A DNA stretch of 23,344 nucleotides. It comes from Rhodospirillaceae bacterium. GTDB lineage: Bacteria; Pseudomonadota; Alphaproteobacteria; Rhodospirillales; Rhodospirillaceae. Position 1 is the stretch's first letter, and each line of letters starts with the position of its first letter. Positions 7,370 to 13,992 of this stretch are shown piece by piece. The notes under the pieces were generated by a model. That model worked only from the letters and a program-made list of their open reading frames with translations. It did no database searches and was not told the origin of the DNA. A program made the translations under genes and the position numbers. The stretch spans positions 1 to 23,344 of the forward strand of contig JAFGWD010000034.1 of the NCBI GenBank assembly GCA_016937315.1. The letters are read 5' to 3'.

Positions 7370-8613
7370 CAGGTTTCGGTTTTTGGAACGTCTTTGACGG
7401 TGGTCTCAGACTCATCCTCACCAGGACGGGTGGCCCGCGCTTCGGCCTGATCGGCAAACACACCAATCACCGCCTTTTTCGTCACCACACCCTGCAACTC
7501 ACCATCGGAATCAACCACTGGAACCGGGAAGTCAGACTGCAACGCCACCGACATAATATCTTCCACTGGCGCATTTGCGGAAATCGACGGCACATCCTGA
7601 ACAACATCCTGAAATGTGCTACGTGTCCGTTTTCCCTCTTCCAAGCCCTCTTGCGTCACCACGCCATAGACTCCCTCCCCGCCACTCTGCACATAGGCAA
7701 AGTCGTGAGGACTGGCCCGCACTTGACGCAAAGCTTCGTCTAAGTTCTCGGTGGTAATACGCAAGCGTGGCGGCTTCATCACCGTATCCGCTGTCAATAC
7801 CCGAATGCGATTGACATCACGCACAAAGGATTCAACGTAGTCATCGGCTGGATTCAACAAGATTTCGGAAGGCGGACCACACTGCACCAAAGCCCCATCC
7901 TTCAAAATCGCAATGCGATCCCCCAAGCGTAGAGCTTCATCCAGATCATGGGTGATGAACACGATGGTTTTTTGCAGCCGCGCCTGTAACGCCGTCAACT
8001 GATCTTGCATCTCTGATCGGATCAAGGGGTCCAAAGCACTGAATGCTTCGTCCATCAACAAGACATCCGCATCGGTGCAAAGCGCCCGCGCCAACCCCAC
8101 ACGCTGCTGCATACCCCCTGACAACTCGCCAGGATAAGAGTCCTCGTACCCTGCCAAACCCACGGCATCCAGCCATTCGGCTGCACGGTCACGACGCACC
8201 TTGCGCGGCACGCCCTGAACCTTCAATCCAAACGCGACGTTTTCCAACACCGTCCAATGCGGCATCAGACCAAAATGCTGGAACACCATACTCATATTTT
8301 CGCGGCGAAAGGCAATCAACCGCTTGGTGTCAAAGCCGAGGATATCCTCGCCATTGAACAGAATTTCCCCCGCCGTCGGATCAATCAGGCGATTAAAGTG
8401 GCGGATGAGCGTGGACTTACCAGACCCTGACAGCCCCATCACCACAAAGATCTGCCCCGCATCAATGCTTAAATTGATGTCGCACAACCCAACATTATGT
8501 CCGGTTTCGGTCAAGATATCGGTCTTCGAGCGCCCCTCGGCAAGCAACGGCAACACCGATTGCGGACGCGGGCCAAAAACCTTGGAAACGTTTTTAACTT
8601 CGATCAATGACAT
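7369..8613 (-). CDS. proV: Glycine betaine/proline ABC transporter ATP-binding protein ProV
   Basis: A 414-aa cytoplasmic ATPase powering uptake of compatible solutes during osmotic stress. Walker A is GLSGSGKST (residues 60-68), the signature LSGGMQQ (164-170), Walker B LLMDEA (185-190) and the H-loop His is at 222. After the ATPase come two CBS domains (about 280-390), which in this family sense ionic strength or nucleotides; the tail is acidic. The start is ATG 8613: the product then begins MSLIEVKNVSKVFGP, GGGGG lies 8 nt upstream, and proW ends 16 bp before. The longer open frame would run into proW. E. coli ProV has 400 aa. It is the last gene of a proX-proW-proV operon, the reverse of the enteric proVWX order. 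Confidence 0.95.
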   Translation of the reverse strand: MSLIEVKNVSKVFGPRPQSVLPLLAEGRSKTDILTETGHNVGLCDINLSIDAGQIFVVMGLSGSGKSTLIRHFNRLIDPTAGEILFNGEDILGFDTKRLIAFRRENMSMVFQHFGLMPHWTVLENVAFGLKVQGVPRKVRRDRAAEWLDAVGLAGYEDSYPGELSGGMQQRVGLARALCTDADVLLMDEAFSALDPLIRSEMQDQLTALQARLQKTIVFITHDLDEALRLGDRIAILKDGALVQCGPPSEILLNPADDYVESFVRDVNRIRVLTADTVMKPPRLRITTENLDEALRQVRASPHDFAYVQSGGEGVYGVVTQEGLEEGKRTRSTFQDVVQDVPSISANAPVEDIMSVALQSDFPVPVVDSDGELQGVVTKKAVIGVFADQAEARATRPGEDESETTVKDVPKTET

Positions 8614-8629
8614 ATCATGAACCCCCGTT

Positions 8630-9502
8630 TCATCCTTTCGTCCGCGAACGGTGGCTCTGCATCCGGAAGCCCATGGACTGAGTAATCCGATCAAAGATAA
8701 TGGCCAGAGCAACAATCGCGATCCCGCCAATTGCCCCTCTGCCGCTATCGTTACGCTGCAACCCTAAAAGCACGGTTTCACCCAAACCGCGTGCACCAAT
8801 CATGGAGGCAATCACCACCATGGCCAAAGCCATCATCAGGGTCTGATTGATCCCCTGCATAATATTGGGCAAAGCCAAGGGCAACTGCACACCACGCAAC
8901 ATTTGCCACCGCGTGGCACCAAAGGCACGGGCCGCTTCGAGCACCTCAGTATCGACCAAACGAATGCCCAAATCGGTCAACCGCACCAAGGGCGGCATGG
9001 CATAAATCACGGTAGCCAAAATGGCCGGGACCTTGCCTAAGCCGAACAACATCGCGGCCGGAATCAAATAGACAAAACTCGGAATGGTTTGCATCAAGTC
9101 CAGCAGAGGCAAAGCCACGGAACGTAACCGTGGAGAACGCGACATCGCAACGCCCACCGGCAAACCCAGCATGACGGAGAGTCCGACCGAAACGCTCATG
9201 ATCGCGACCGTCTGCATCGCCTGGCTCCAGACACCTAAGCAGCCGATCAGATAAGTCGCCAGAACCAACCCAAGGCTCAATGTCCAACGCCGGGACGACC
9301 AAAACGCCACAACACCAACACCGATAATCACCAACCACGGAGGAAGGGCGCGTAAAGCGTGTTCCAACGTTATCAAAACCACAAGCATACCATCGGAAAA
9401 ACTCTCGAACCCATCGCCGTAGGTAATAACGAGCCAGTCAATGGCCTGATTCACCGCATGTGCAACGGTAGGTCCAAAATCGAGAAAAAAGTTCATCCTC
9501 AT
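8630..9502 (-). CDS. proW: Glycine betaine/proline ABC transporter permease ProW
   Basis: A 290-aa inner-membrane permease with about six to seven hydrophobic segments. The binding-protein-dependent transport signature is EAARAFGATRWQMLRGVQLP (about residues 196-215), which docks on the ATPase ProV. The stretch LMQTIPSFVYLIPAAMLFGL is typical of the ProW/OpuAB family. E. coli ProW is longer (354 aa) because of an N-terminal periplasmic extension; here the N-terminus is shorter but still has about 30 residues before the first clear membrane helix. The start is ATG 9502, with AGGA four bases upstream; ATG 9496 is an alternative. A 94-bp gap with two palindromes separates it from proX upstream. 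Confidence 0.94.
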   Translation of the reverse strand: MRMNFFLDFGPTVAHAVNQAIDWLVITYGDGFESFSDGMLVVLITLEHALRALPPWLVIIGVGVVAFWSSRRWTLSLGLVLATYLIGCLGVWSQAMQTVAIMSVSVGLSVMLGLPVGVAMSRSPRLRSVALPLLDLMQTIPSFVYLIPAAMLFGLGKVPAILATVIYAMPPLVRLTDLGIRLVDTEVLEAARAFGATRWQMLRGVQLPLALPNIMQGINQTLMMALAMVVIASMIGARGLGETVLLGLQRNDSGRGAIGGIAIVALAIIFDRITQSMGFRMQSHRSRTKG

Positions 9503-9515
9503 CCAATCCTATATC

Positions 9516-9581
9516 CGGGGCATGCCCCGCTGCCATTCCGCAAGGACTCATCCCCGTCGAAACGTAGCGGGGCGTACGCCC
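9516..9581 (-). repeat. Two perfect GC-rich palindromes between proX and proW
   Basis: CGGGGCATGCCCCG (9516-9529) is a 14-bp and GGGCGTACGCCC (9570-9581) a 12-bp perfect palindrome. On the minus-strand transcript, CCCCG and CGGGG between them could also pair. Such structure after the binding-protein gene commonly shields its mRNA or reduces read-through, so that the periplasmic protein is made in excess. No U-tract follows, so full termination is unlikely. Confidence 0.5.
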
Positions 9582-9596
9582 GTATTTATTTCAATT

Positions 9597-10610
9597 TTAT
9601 TTCAATGCCGCCTCAACACGGTCCGCAACATCTGCGGGAACCCATGTCCGCCACACCGTTTTTTGTGTTTTCAAAAAATCTTGGGCGGCTTCGCCTGCTG
9701 TCGTCCCTTTTTTATCCTGCATCACCGCCAGAGCCTTGGAAACAAGGGCATTACTGGTGCGATAATTGGCCAAAAAGGCCTTGATCATCGGTGCCTTACG
9801 ACCAAAGTCAGAATTGATCGCCGTATACACCTTCATCAGCGGGAAAGCGGTCGCCTTCACCGGCGTCTCAGAGGCCATCATCTTGTCCCAGACCGCCTTG
9901 TCATAAGGCGGCTCTTCCAGCATCACACTATCGAACTTGCCCATCACCCAAGTCGGTCCCCAATAATAATAAAGGATCGGCTTTTTGCGCTTGTACGCAG
10001 AGGCAATCACCGAAGCGAGCGCCGCACCCGTGCCAGCACGAAAGTTCGTGTAATCTTTTTCCAGGGCATAGGCCTTGAGCTTCTTCGTGCTCACCACCTC
10101 AGCCCCCCAACCGGCAATGCCGTTATAAAAACGACCTTTCTCCGGCTCTTCCGGGTCCTTGAACAACGCCTTGAATTTAGGCAAATCCGCAACCGATTTT
10201 AGGCCTTTGGCCTTAGCATCCGGCCCTTCCACCAGATAACGCGGCACGAACCACCCCTGAACTGCGTCAGGAAAGTTCACGGCGACAAGTTCAACCTTCC
10301 CAGACTTTTCCAGGGGATCCCAGGCATCGCGTACGTTATCCACCCACATTTCCATGGTGACATCAATGTCGCCGCGTGCCATGCCATTCAAAAGCGGGAT
10401 CGTGCTGCCGGGAATATCCTCGGTTGTACAGCCGTACCCCTTTTCCAGAATAAACCGCGCCAAAGCAACGTGAAACGCATTGGAATCCCAATCCAACCCG
10501 GCGAAGACCACGGGGCGATTGATTTCACATGCAGGTGCGGCAAAGGCCTGAACGGAGGCCAAACACGCCCCCCCGAGCACCGCAGCGCAAACCATTTTTC
10601 TCAAACTCAT
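9597..10610 (-). CDS. proX: Glycine betaine/proline ABC transporter periplasmic binding protein ProX
   Basis: A 337-aa substrate-binding protein (OpuAC domain). Residues 1-25 are a Sec signal peptide (MSLRKMVCAAVLGGACLASV, then QAFA before APACE). There is no lipobox at the cleavage site, so it is a soluble periplasmic protein. Early family features are FAGLDWDSNAFHVA, the GSTIPLLNGMARGDIDVTME segment and MWVDN. Several tryptophans (DWD, EMWVDN, GWFVPRY, WGPTW) could form the aromatic cage that holds a quaternary ammonium group. The start is ATG 10610, preceded by a strong AAGGAGG. The open frame continues upstream but would add an unconvincing leader. It is the first gene of the operon. E. 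coli ProX is about 330 aa. Substrate preference (betaine, proline betaine or choline) cannot be told. Confidence 0.94.
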   Translation of the reverse strand: MSLRKMVCAAVLGGACLASVQAFAAPACEINRPVVFAGLDWDSNAFHVALARFILEKGYGCTTEDIPGSTIPLLNGMARGDIDVTMEMWVDNVRDAWDPLEKSGKVELVAVNFPDAVQGWFVPRYLVEGPDAKAKGLKSVADLPKFKALFKDPEEPEKGRFYNGIAGWGAEVVSTKKLKAYALEKDYTNFRAGTGAALASVIASAYKRKKPILYYYWGPTWVMGKFDSVMLEEPPYDKAVWDKMMASETPVKATAFPLMKVYTAINSDFGRKAPMIKAFLANYRTSNALVSKALAVMQDKKGTTAGEAAQDFLKTQKTVWRTWVPADVADRVEAALK

Positions 10611-11096
10611 GGATACCCTCCTTCGATGGAATCTGTCGTCCTGCATCGGGTCTACACACACCTCGCCCAGACAGAACGAAAGCGTTGCACAACCCCGACG
10701 GCGGAGCATCGAAAAGACCGGATCGCTGGCACGAAACCGACCATGGGGGGACATCCCCCCAGAAGTAACACCAAAGATATCAGCTCTGAATAAACCAATA
10801 CCAAAAGGACATTACATCAAACAACTTACCAGAAACGGAATCACCGAAACAAAACACGGAACAAACCGACCTGAATATCATCACAAGCTGCCCAGAGATG
10901 AACAGATGCGATGCCAGAACGCAGCGTGCGAATGCAACACAGCATGGCGAAGATACGCTTCTTCGACTGTTATGACCACCCCTGGATTCTACAGAGGGAA
11001 ATTTTACCCACCCCTGAACACAGGAAAGACAGAAGAGACCTTGATCAAGAGGGCCTGGCACGGTAGATCAGTCGCCCCTCAGAAATAAGGACCAAA
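10611..11096. other. Gene-free 486-bp divergent region between proX and the ArsR-type gene
   Basis: The region should hold the proX promoter (-) and the promoter of the regulator gene (+). The half nearer the regulator gene is A/C-rich on the plus strand. I see a perfect inverted repeat at 10744-10761 but no convincing -35/-10 pair for either direction. ORFs on both strands here lack ribosome-binding sites and recognisable content. Confidence 0.6.
10744..10761. promoter_or_regulatory. 18-bp GC-rich inverted repeat upstream of proX
   Basis: TGGGGGGA (10744-10751) and TCCCCCCA (10754-10761) are perfect inverted repeats separated by CA. They lie 134 bp upstream of the proX start codon. The site could be a protein-binding site or form a cruciform; there is no U-tract to make it a terminator. 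Function unknown. Confidence 0.35.
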
Positions 11097-11471
11097 ATGA
11101 CCCATATCCCCCCTCCCTCTGCGTTCGCCGCCCATCCGCCTTTGAACGGCACGACCGCCGTTATGGCTCTGGCCGCTCTTGGCAACCCGACACGGTTACA
11201 AGCATTCCGCCATATTGTTGTATCGGCCGAGCACGGATTGAACGTCGGCACGCTACAGTCTCTTTTGGACACACCAGCCTCGACATTAAATCACCACCTG
11301 AACACTCTGGTGCATGCGGGCTTGGTACGACAAAATCGCTTGGGACGCGAAATTCTCAACACCGCCGACCCACAACGATTGCGAGAGCTTGGCCGTTTTC
11401 TAGAGTCCTTGATTGCCCCCCCACAAGAGGCCAAAACGGAAACGTTTCCCCTGACACCACAAAGTGTGTGA
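11097..11471 (+). CDS. ArsR-family winged-helix transcriptional regulator
   Basis: A 124-aa DNA-binding protein. The ArsR fold is seen from about residue 20: ALAALGNPTRLQAFRHIV (helix 1-2), LNVGTLQSLLDTPASTLNHH (recognition helix region), then LNTLVHAGLVRQNRLGREIL (wing), ending ELGRFLESLI. There is no cysteine in the protein, so the classical ArsR/SmtB cysteine metal site (ELCVCDL) is absent; it is unlikely to sense metals in the usual way. The start ATG 11097 follows AAGGA with a 6-nt spacer. A proline-rich N-terminal extension (about 15 residues) and an unstructured tail flank the fold. It lies just upstream of the glnB promoters and far from proX. Target unknown. Confidence 0.85.
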   Translation: MTHIPPPSAFAAHPPLNGTTAVMALAALGNPTRLQAFRHIVVSAEHGLNVGTLQSLLDTPASTLNHHLNTLVHAGLVRQNRLGREILNTADPQRLRELGRFLESLIAPPQEAKTETFPLTPQSV

Positions 11472-11499
11472 GGATATGCCCAACATTCGCGCATCGCCT

Positions 11500-11529
11500 T
11501 TGACCAATCTTTCGGCAATGTGCTAAATT
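11500..11529 (+). promoter_or_regulatory. Possible sigma-70-type promoter for glnB (distal)
   Basis: TTGACC (11500-11505), an 18-bp spacer and TAAATT (11524-11529) give a plausible housekeeping promoter about 215 bp upstream of glnB. The -10 box matches only four of six positions. Tandem sigma-70-like and sigma-54 promoters upstream of glnBA are known from Azospirillum-type bacteria, which supports the reading. Confidence 0.4.
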
Positions 11530-11608
11530 CTTAATCACTTCCTGCTGTCGTTTCTGCTGACACACCCCGAAACCGCGCACGGAGGAAGGCTTCGACGAAG
11601 AAATGGGA

Positions 11609-11625
11609 TTGGCACGACATGTGCA
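11609..11625 (+). promoter_or_regulatory. Sigma-54 (RpoN) promoter of glnB-glnA
   Basis: TTGGCACGACATGTGCA has GG at 11611-11612 and GC at 11623-11624, exactly 10 bases apart as RpoN requires. TGGCACG matches the -24 element fully; the -12 element is GTGC instead of TTGC. Start of transcription is expected near 11636, giving a leader of about 115 nt before glnB. No clear NtrC-binding pair was found upstream. Confidence 0.7.
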
Positions 11626-11749
11626 AACCCTGTCTTTCGTGACTCTTTCCAGGGAAGCGCAGACCGCCAAGAACCGGCGTTCAACGTTTCATAACTGGGA
11701 ACACTCAAGCCCTCCACCCGGAGCACTCGAACCGGAGCACCGGACCTCC

Positions 11750-12088
11750 ATGAAGAAAATTGAAGCCATCATCAAACCGTTCAAACTCGACGAAGTGAAA
11801 GAGGCTCTGCACGATATCGGCCTTCAGGGCATGACGGTGATCGAAGCCAAAGGCTTTGGCCGTCAAAAGGGCCACACCGAACTCTATCGCGGCGCGGAAT
11901 ACGTCGTCGATTTTCTGCCGAAGGTGAAGGTCGAACTGGTGGTCGAGGACTCCCAGGTTGAACGCGCTGTCGAAGCCATCCAGTCCGCAGCACAAACCGG
12001 ACGGATCGGCGATGGAAAAATCTTCGTTTCGTCGGTCGAAGAAGCGATTCGAATTAGGACTGGCGAAACCGGTGCCGAAGCCATATAG
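11750..12088 (+). CDS. glnB: Nitrogen regulatory protein P-II (GlnB)
   Basis: A 112-aa trimeric cytoplasmic signal protein, exactly the usual PII length. It integrates 2-oxoglutarate, ATP/ADP and (through uridylylation by GlnD) glutamine signals. In this group its partners typically include GlnE, NtrB and other nitrogen regulators. The N-terminus MKKIEAIIKPFKLDEVKEAL is diagnostic. The T-loop (about residues 37-55) contains Tyr51 within TELYRGAEYVVDF, the uridylylation site. The C-terminal signature GRIGDGKIFVSSVEEAIRIR binds nucleotide. The start is ATG 11750; the open frame continues upstream but would add residues absent from all PII proteins. The Shine-Dalgarno sequence is weak (CGGACCTCC before ATG). 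It is followed by glnA after 168 bp, the normal alphaproteobacterial order. Confidence 0.96.
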   Translation: MKKIEAIIKPFKLDEVKEALHDIGLQGMTVIEAKGFGRQKGHTELYRGAEYVVDFLPKVKVELVVEDSQVERAVEAIQSAAQTGRIGDGKIFVSSVEEAIRIRTGETGAEAI

Positions 12089-12140
12089 GATTTGCCGTCC
12101 CTCTTCTGATGTGAAGGACGACAGGCACTATAAGATTTTG

Positions 12141-12212
12141 GACCTTGGAAGATAAGCGGCGGCTCCGCAACCGCCAAGGTCGTCTCTAAGCAGGAAGCGG
12201 TAAGCCGCAAGA
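12141..12212 (+). promoter_or_regulatory. RNA hairpins in the glnB-glnA intercistronic region
   Basis: GACCTTGG (12141-12148) pairs with CCAAGGTC (12174-12181), and GGCGG (12158-12162) with CCGCC (12171-12175); the two helices share two bases, so one flank of the outer stem is bulged. A small hairpin GCGG-TAAG-CCGC follows (12197-12208). No U-tract follows, so this is not a Rho-independent terminator. An mRNA processing or stabilising element is the likely role, as glnBA mRNA processing has been described in Rhodospirillum rubrum. Confidence 0.5.
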
Positions 12213-12256
12213 GCGAATGTATTATTGCGTAAACGGCACTTCACGAGGGAAGCACC

Positions 12257-13663
12257 ATGTCCGTTGAAAACGTCCTGAAGATGATCCAGGAAAATGACGT
12301 CCAGTACGTCGATTTCCGCTTCACTGACCCGCGCGGCAAGTGGCACCACACGGCGCAACATGTCTCCACGGTCGATGAAGATATGCTGAATGAAGGCATT
12401 ATGTTCGACGGCTCCTCCATCGCAGGATGGAAGTCGATTAACGAATCCGACATGACGCTGAAACCGGACCTTGCCACTGCGGTGATGGACCCATTCTCGG
12501 CACAGCCGCAGATGGTTCTGGTTTGCGATATTTTGGAGCCGTCCTCAGGACAGCCCTACAGCCGCGACCCGCGCTCAATTGCCCGTAAGGGATTGGCCTA
12601 TTTGGCATCCACCGGCATTGCCGATACCTGCTTCTTCGGTCCGGAAGCCGAATTCTTCGTGTTCGATGACGTACGCTTCGACGTCAAGATGAACAAAGTC
12701 GGCTACGAAGTTGACTCGCAAGAAGGTGCTTATAACACCGGCAAATCCTACGAAGAAGGCAACACCGGCCACCGTCCGCGTGTTAAGGGCGGCTATTTCC
12801 CGGTTGCTCCGGTAGACTCTGGCGTTGATATGCGTGCCGAAATGCTCACCGTGATGGGTGAGATGGGCCTGCCGATCGAAAAGCACCACCACGAAGTGGC
12901 CTCGGCACAGCATGAACTGGGCTGCCGCTTTGAAAAGTTGCTGACCGCCGCCGATCAGATGCAGATCTACAAATACGTCGTGCATATGGTGGCGCACTCC
13001 TACGGCAAGACTGCGACCTTCATGCCGAAACCGATTATCGGTGACAATGGCTCGGGTATGCACTGCCACCAGTCCTTGTGGAAAGACGGCAAGCCGCTGT
13101 TCGCCGGTTCGGGGTATGCCGACCTGTCGGAAATGGCGCTGTACTACATCGGCGGCATTATGAAGCACGCGAAGGCTCTGAACGCCTTCACCAACCCGAG
13201 CACCAACTCCTACAAACGCCTGATCCCAGGCTTTGAGGCTCCGGTGTTGTTGGCTTACTCGGCGCGTAACCGTTCGGCTTCTTGCCGCATCCCGTTCGCG
13301 ACCAGCCCGAAGGGCAAGCGCATTGAAATCCGCTTCCCGGATGCAACCGCCAACCCCTACCTCGCCTTCACCGCAATGATGATGGCGGGCCTGGACGGTA
13401 TCCAGAACAAGATCCACCCCGGCGACCCGATGGATAAGGATCTCTATGACCTGCCGCCGGAAGAGTTGAAGGGCATCCCGACCGTCTGCGGCTCGTTGCG
13501 CGAAGCTCTGCTTTCCCTGGAAGCCGATTGCGACTTCCTGAAAAAAGGCGATGTCTTCACCAACGATATGCTGGAAGGCTACATCGCCCTGCGCTGGGAA
13601 GAAGTCTTCCGTTTCGAACACACGCCGCACCCGGTGGAATTCGAGATGTACTACTCCTGCTGA
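12257..13663 (+). CDS. glnA: Glutamine synthetase type I (GlnA)
   Basis: A 468-aa dodecameric cytoplasmic enzyme that makes glutamine from glutamate, ammonia and ATP; the length equals that of the enteric enzyme. Seen in order: beta-grasp N-terminus with MFDGSSIAGW (about residues 50-59); metal-binding GPEAEFFVFD (about 128-137); the KHHHEVASAQHELG segment (about 213-226); NGSGMHCHQSLW; the active-site flap NPSTNSYKRLIPGFEAP; NRSASCRIP. DLYDLPPEE carries Tyr397, the adenylylation site used by GlnE, so this is the GSI-beta form subject to PII/GlnE control. The start ATG 12257 follows GAGGGAAGCACC. It shares the glnB promoters. A Rho-independent terminator follows 25 bp after the stop. Confidence 0.97.
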   Translation: MSVENVLKMIQENDVQYVDFRFTDPRGKWHHTAQHVSTVDEDMLNEGIMFDGSSIAGWKSINESDMTLKPDLATAVMDPFSAQPQMVLVCDILEPSSGQPYSRDPRSIARKGLAYLASTGIADTCFFGPEAEFFVFDDVRFDVKMNKVGYEVDSQEGAYNTGKSYEEGNTGHRPRVKGGYFPVAPVDSGVDMRAEMLTVMGEMGLPIEKHHHEVASAQHELGCRFEKLLTAADQMQIYKYVVHMVAHSYGKTATFMPKPIIGDNGSGMHCHQSLWKDGKPLFAGSGYADLSEMALYYIGGIMKHAKALNAFTNPSTNSYKRLIPGFEAPVLLAYSARNRSASCRIPFATSPKGKRIEIRFPDATANPYLAFTAMMMAGLDGIQNKIHPGDPMDKDLYDLPPEELKGIPTVCGSLREALLSLEADCDFLKKGDVFTNDMLEGYIALRWEEVFRFEHTPHPVEFEMYYSC

Positions 13664-13688
13664 TCTCTTGGAATCAGCAAGACGAACG

Positions 13689-13720
13689 GGGGGCTGGCAA
13701 TCGCTGGCCCCCTATTTTTT
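13689..13720 (+). terminator. Rho-independent terminator of glnA
   Basis: GGGGGCTGGC (13689-13698) pairs with GCTGGCCCCC (13703-13712) through ten pairs, two of them G-U, around a 4-nt loop AATC. TATTTTTT follows (13713-13720). It closes the glnB-glnA operon. Confidence 0.9.
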
Positions 13721-13992
13721 ATCCAGATCACTTTTTTTCGAACGTTCGCACCGTCAATCTCTCCTGATGTCACACCGCCCAAAGAAAAAATTTTGAAACA
13801 AAGCCTCTCCTCAATGAATGCCCCCAATGGGGGCAACCTGAGGAATAAAGCGCATGATACCTGAAACAGGCATCAACCAGACCCCAGGTTTTTCGGCGTT
13901 TTTCTCAGATTGTCCCGCCAGGATCATGACCGCCCCTGCGTATCACCTTTGAGGCTTTTCCCTCAAAGCCCCCTTCAAAGAGGAGATACGTC
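13721..13992. other. Hairpin-rich leader region of the four-EF-hand gene
   Basis: The 329 bp between glnA and the EF-hand gene (13664-13992) hold no ORF that I support. After the glnA terminator there is a 10-bp palindrome CGAACGTTCG (13739-13748) and three hairpins: 13809-13843 (outer CCTCA/TGAGG, inner GCCCCC/GGGGGC with loop AAT); 13855-13875 (TGAT-A-CCTG, loop AAA, CAGG-C-ATCA); and 13947-13968 next to the ribosome-binding site. No clear promoter was identified, although one must lie here because of the strong terminator before it. Confidence 0.55.
13947..13985 (+). promoter_or_regulatory. Hairpin next to the ribosome-binding site of the four-EF-hand gene
   Basis: CTTTGAGG (13947-13954), loop CTTTTC, CCTCAAAG (13961-13968) form a perfect 8-bp stem. 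Ten bases later lies the Shine-Dalgarno AGAGGAG (13979-13985), seven bases before ATG 13993. A second TCAAAG copy (13975-13980) overlaps that site and could compete for the CTTTGA arm, giving an alternative fold that hides part of the ribosome-binding site. Confidence 0.45.

Noticed and set aside
10780..11061. 93-codon minus-strand frame between proX and the ArsR-type gene
   Set aside because: No ribosome-binding site, Cys- and Ser-heavy composition, and no recognisable content.
12061..12076. GG-N10-GC sigma-54-like element in the 3' end of glnB
   Set aside because: Spacing fits, but the flanking bases (TGGCGAAACCGGTGC) match the consensus poorly and it lies in conserved coding sequence; judged chance.
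12089..12256. Known glutamine riboswitch (glnA RNA) before glnA
   Set aside because: The hairpins do not show a consensus I can recognise, and that riboswitch class is mainly known from cyanobacteria and marine metagenomes.
12575..13630. 351-codon open frame antisense to glnA
   Set aside because: Shadow of the strongly biased codon use of glnA; the product has no recognisable feature.
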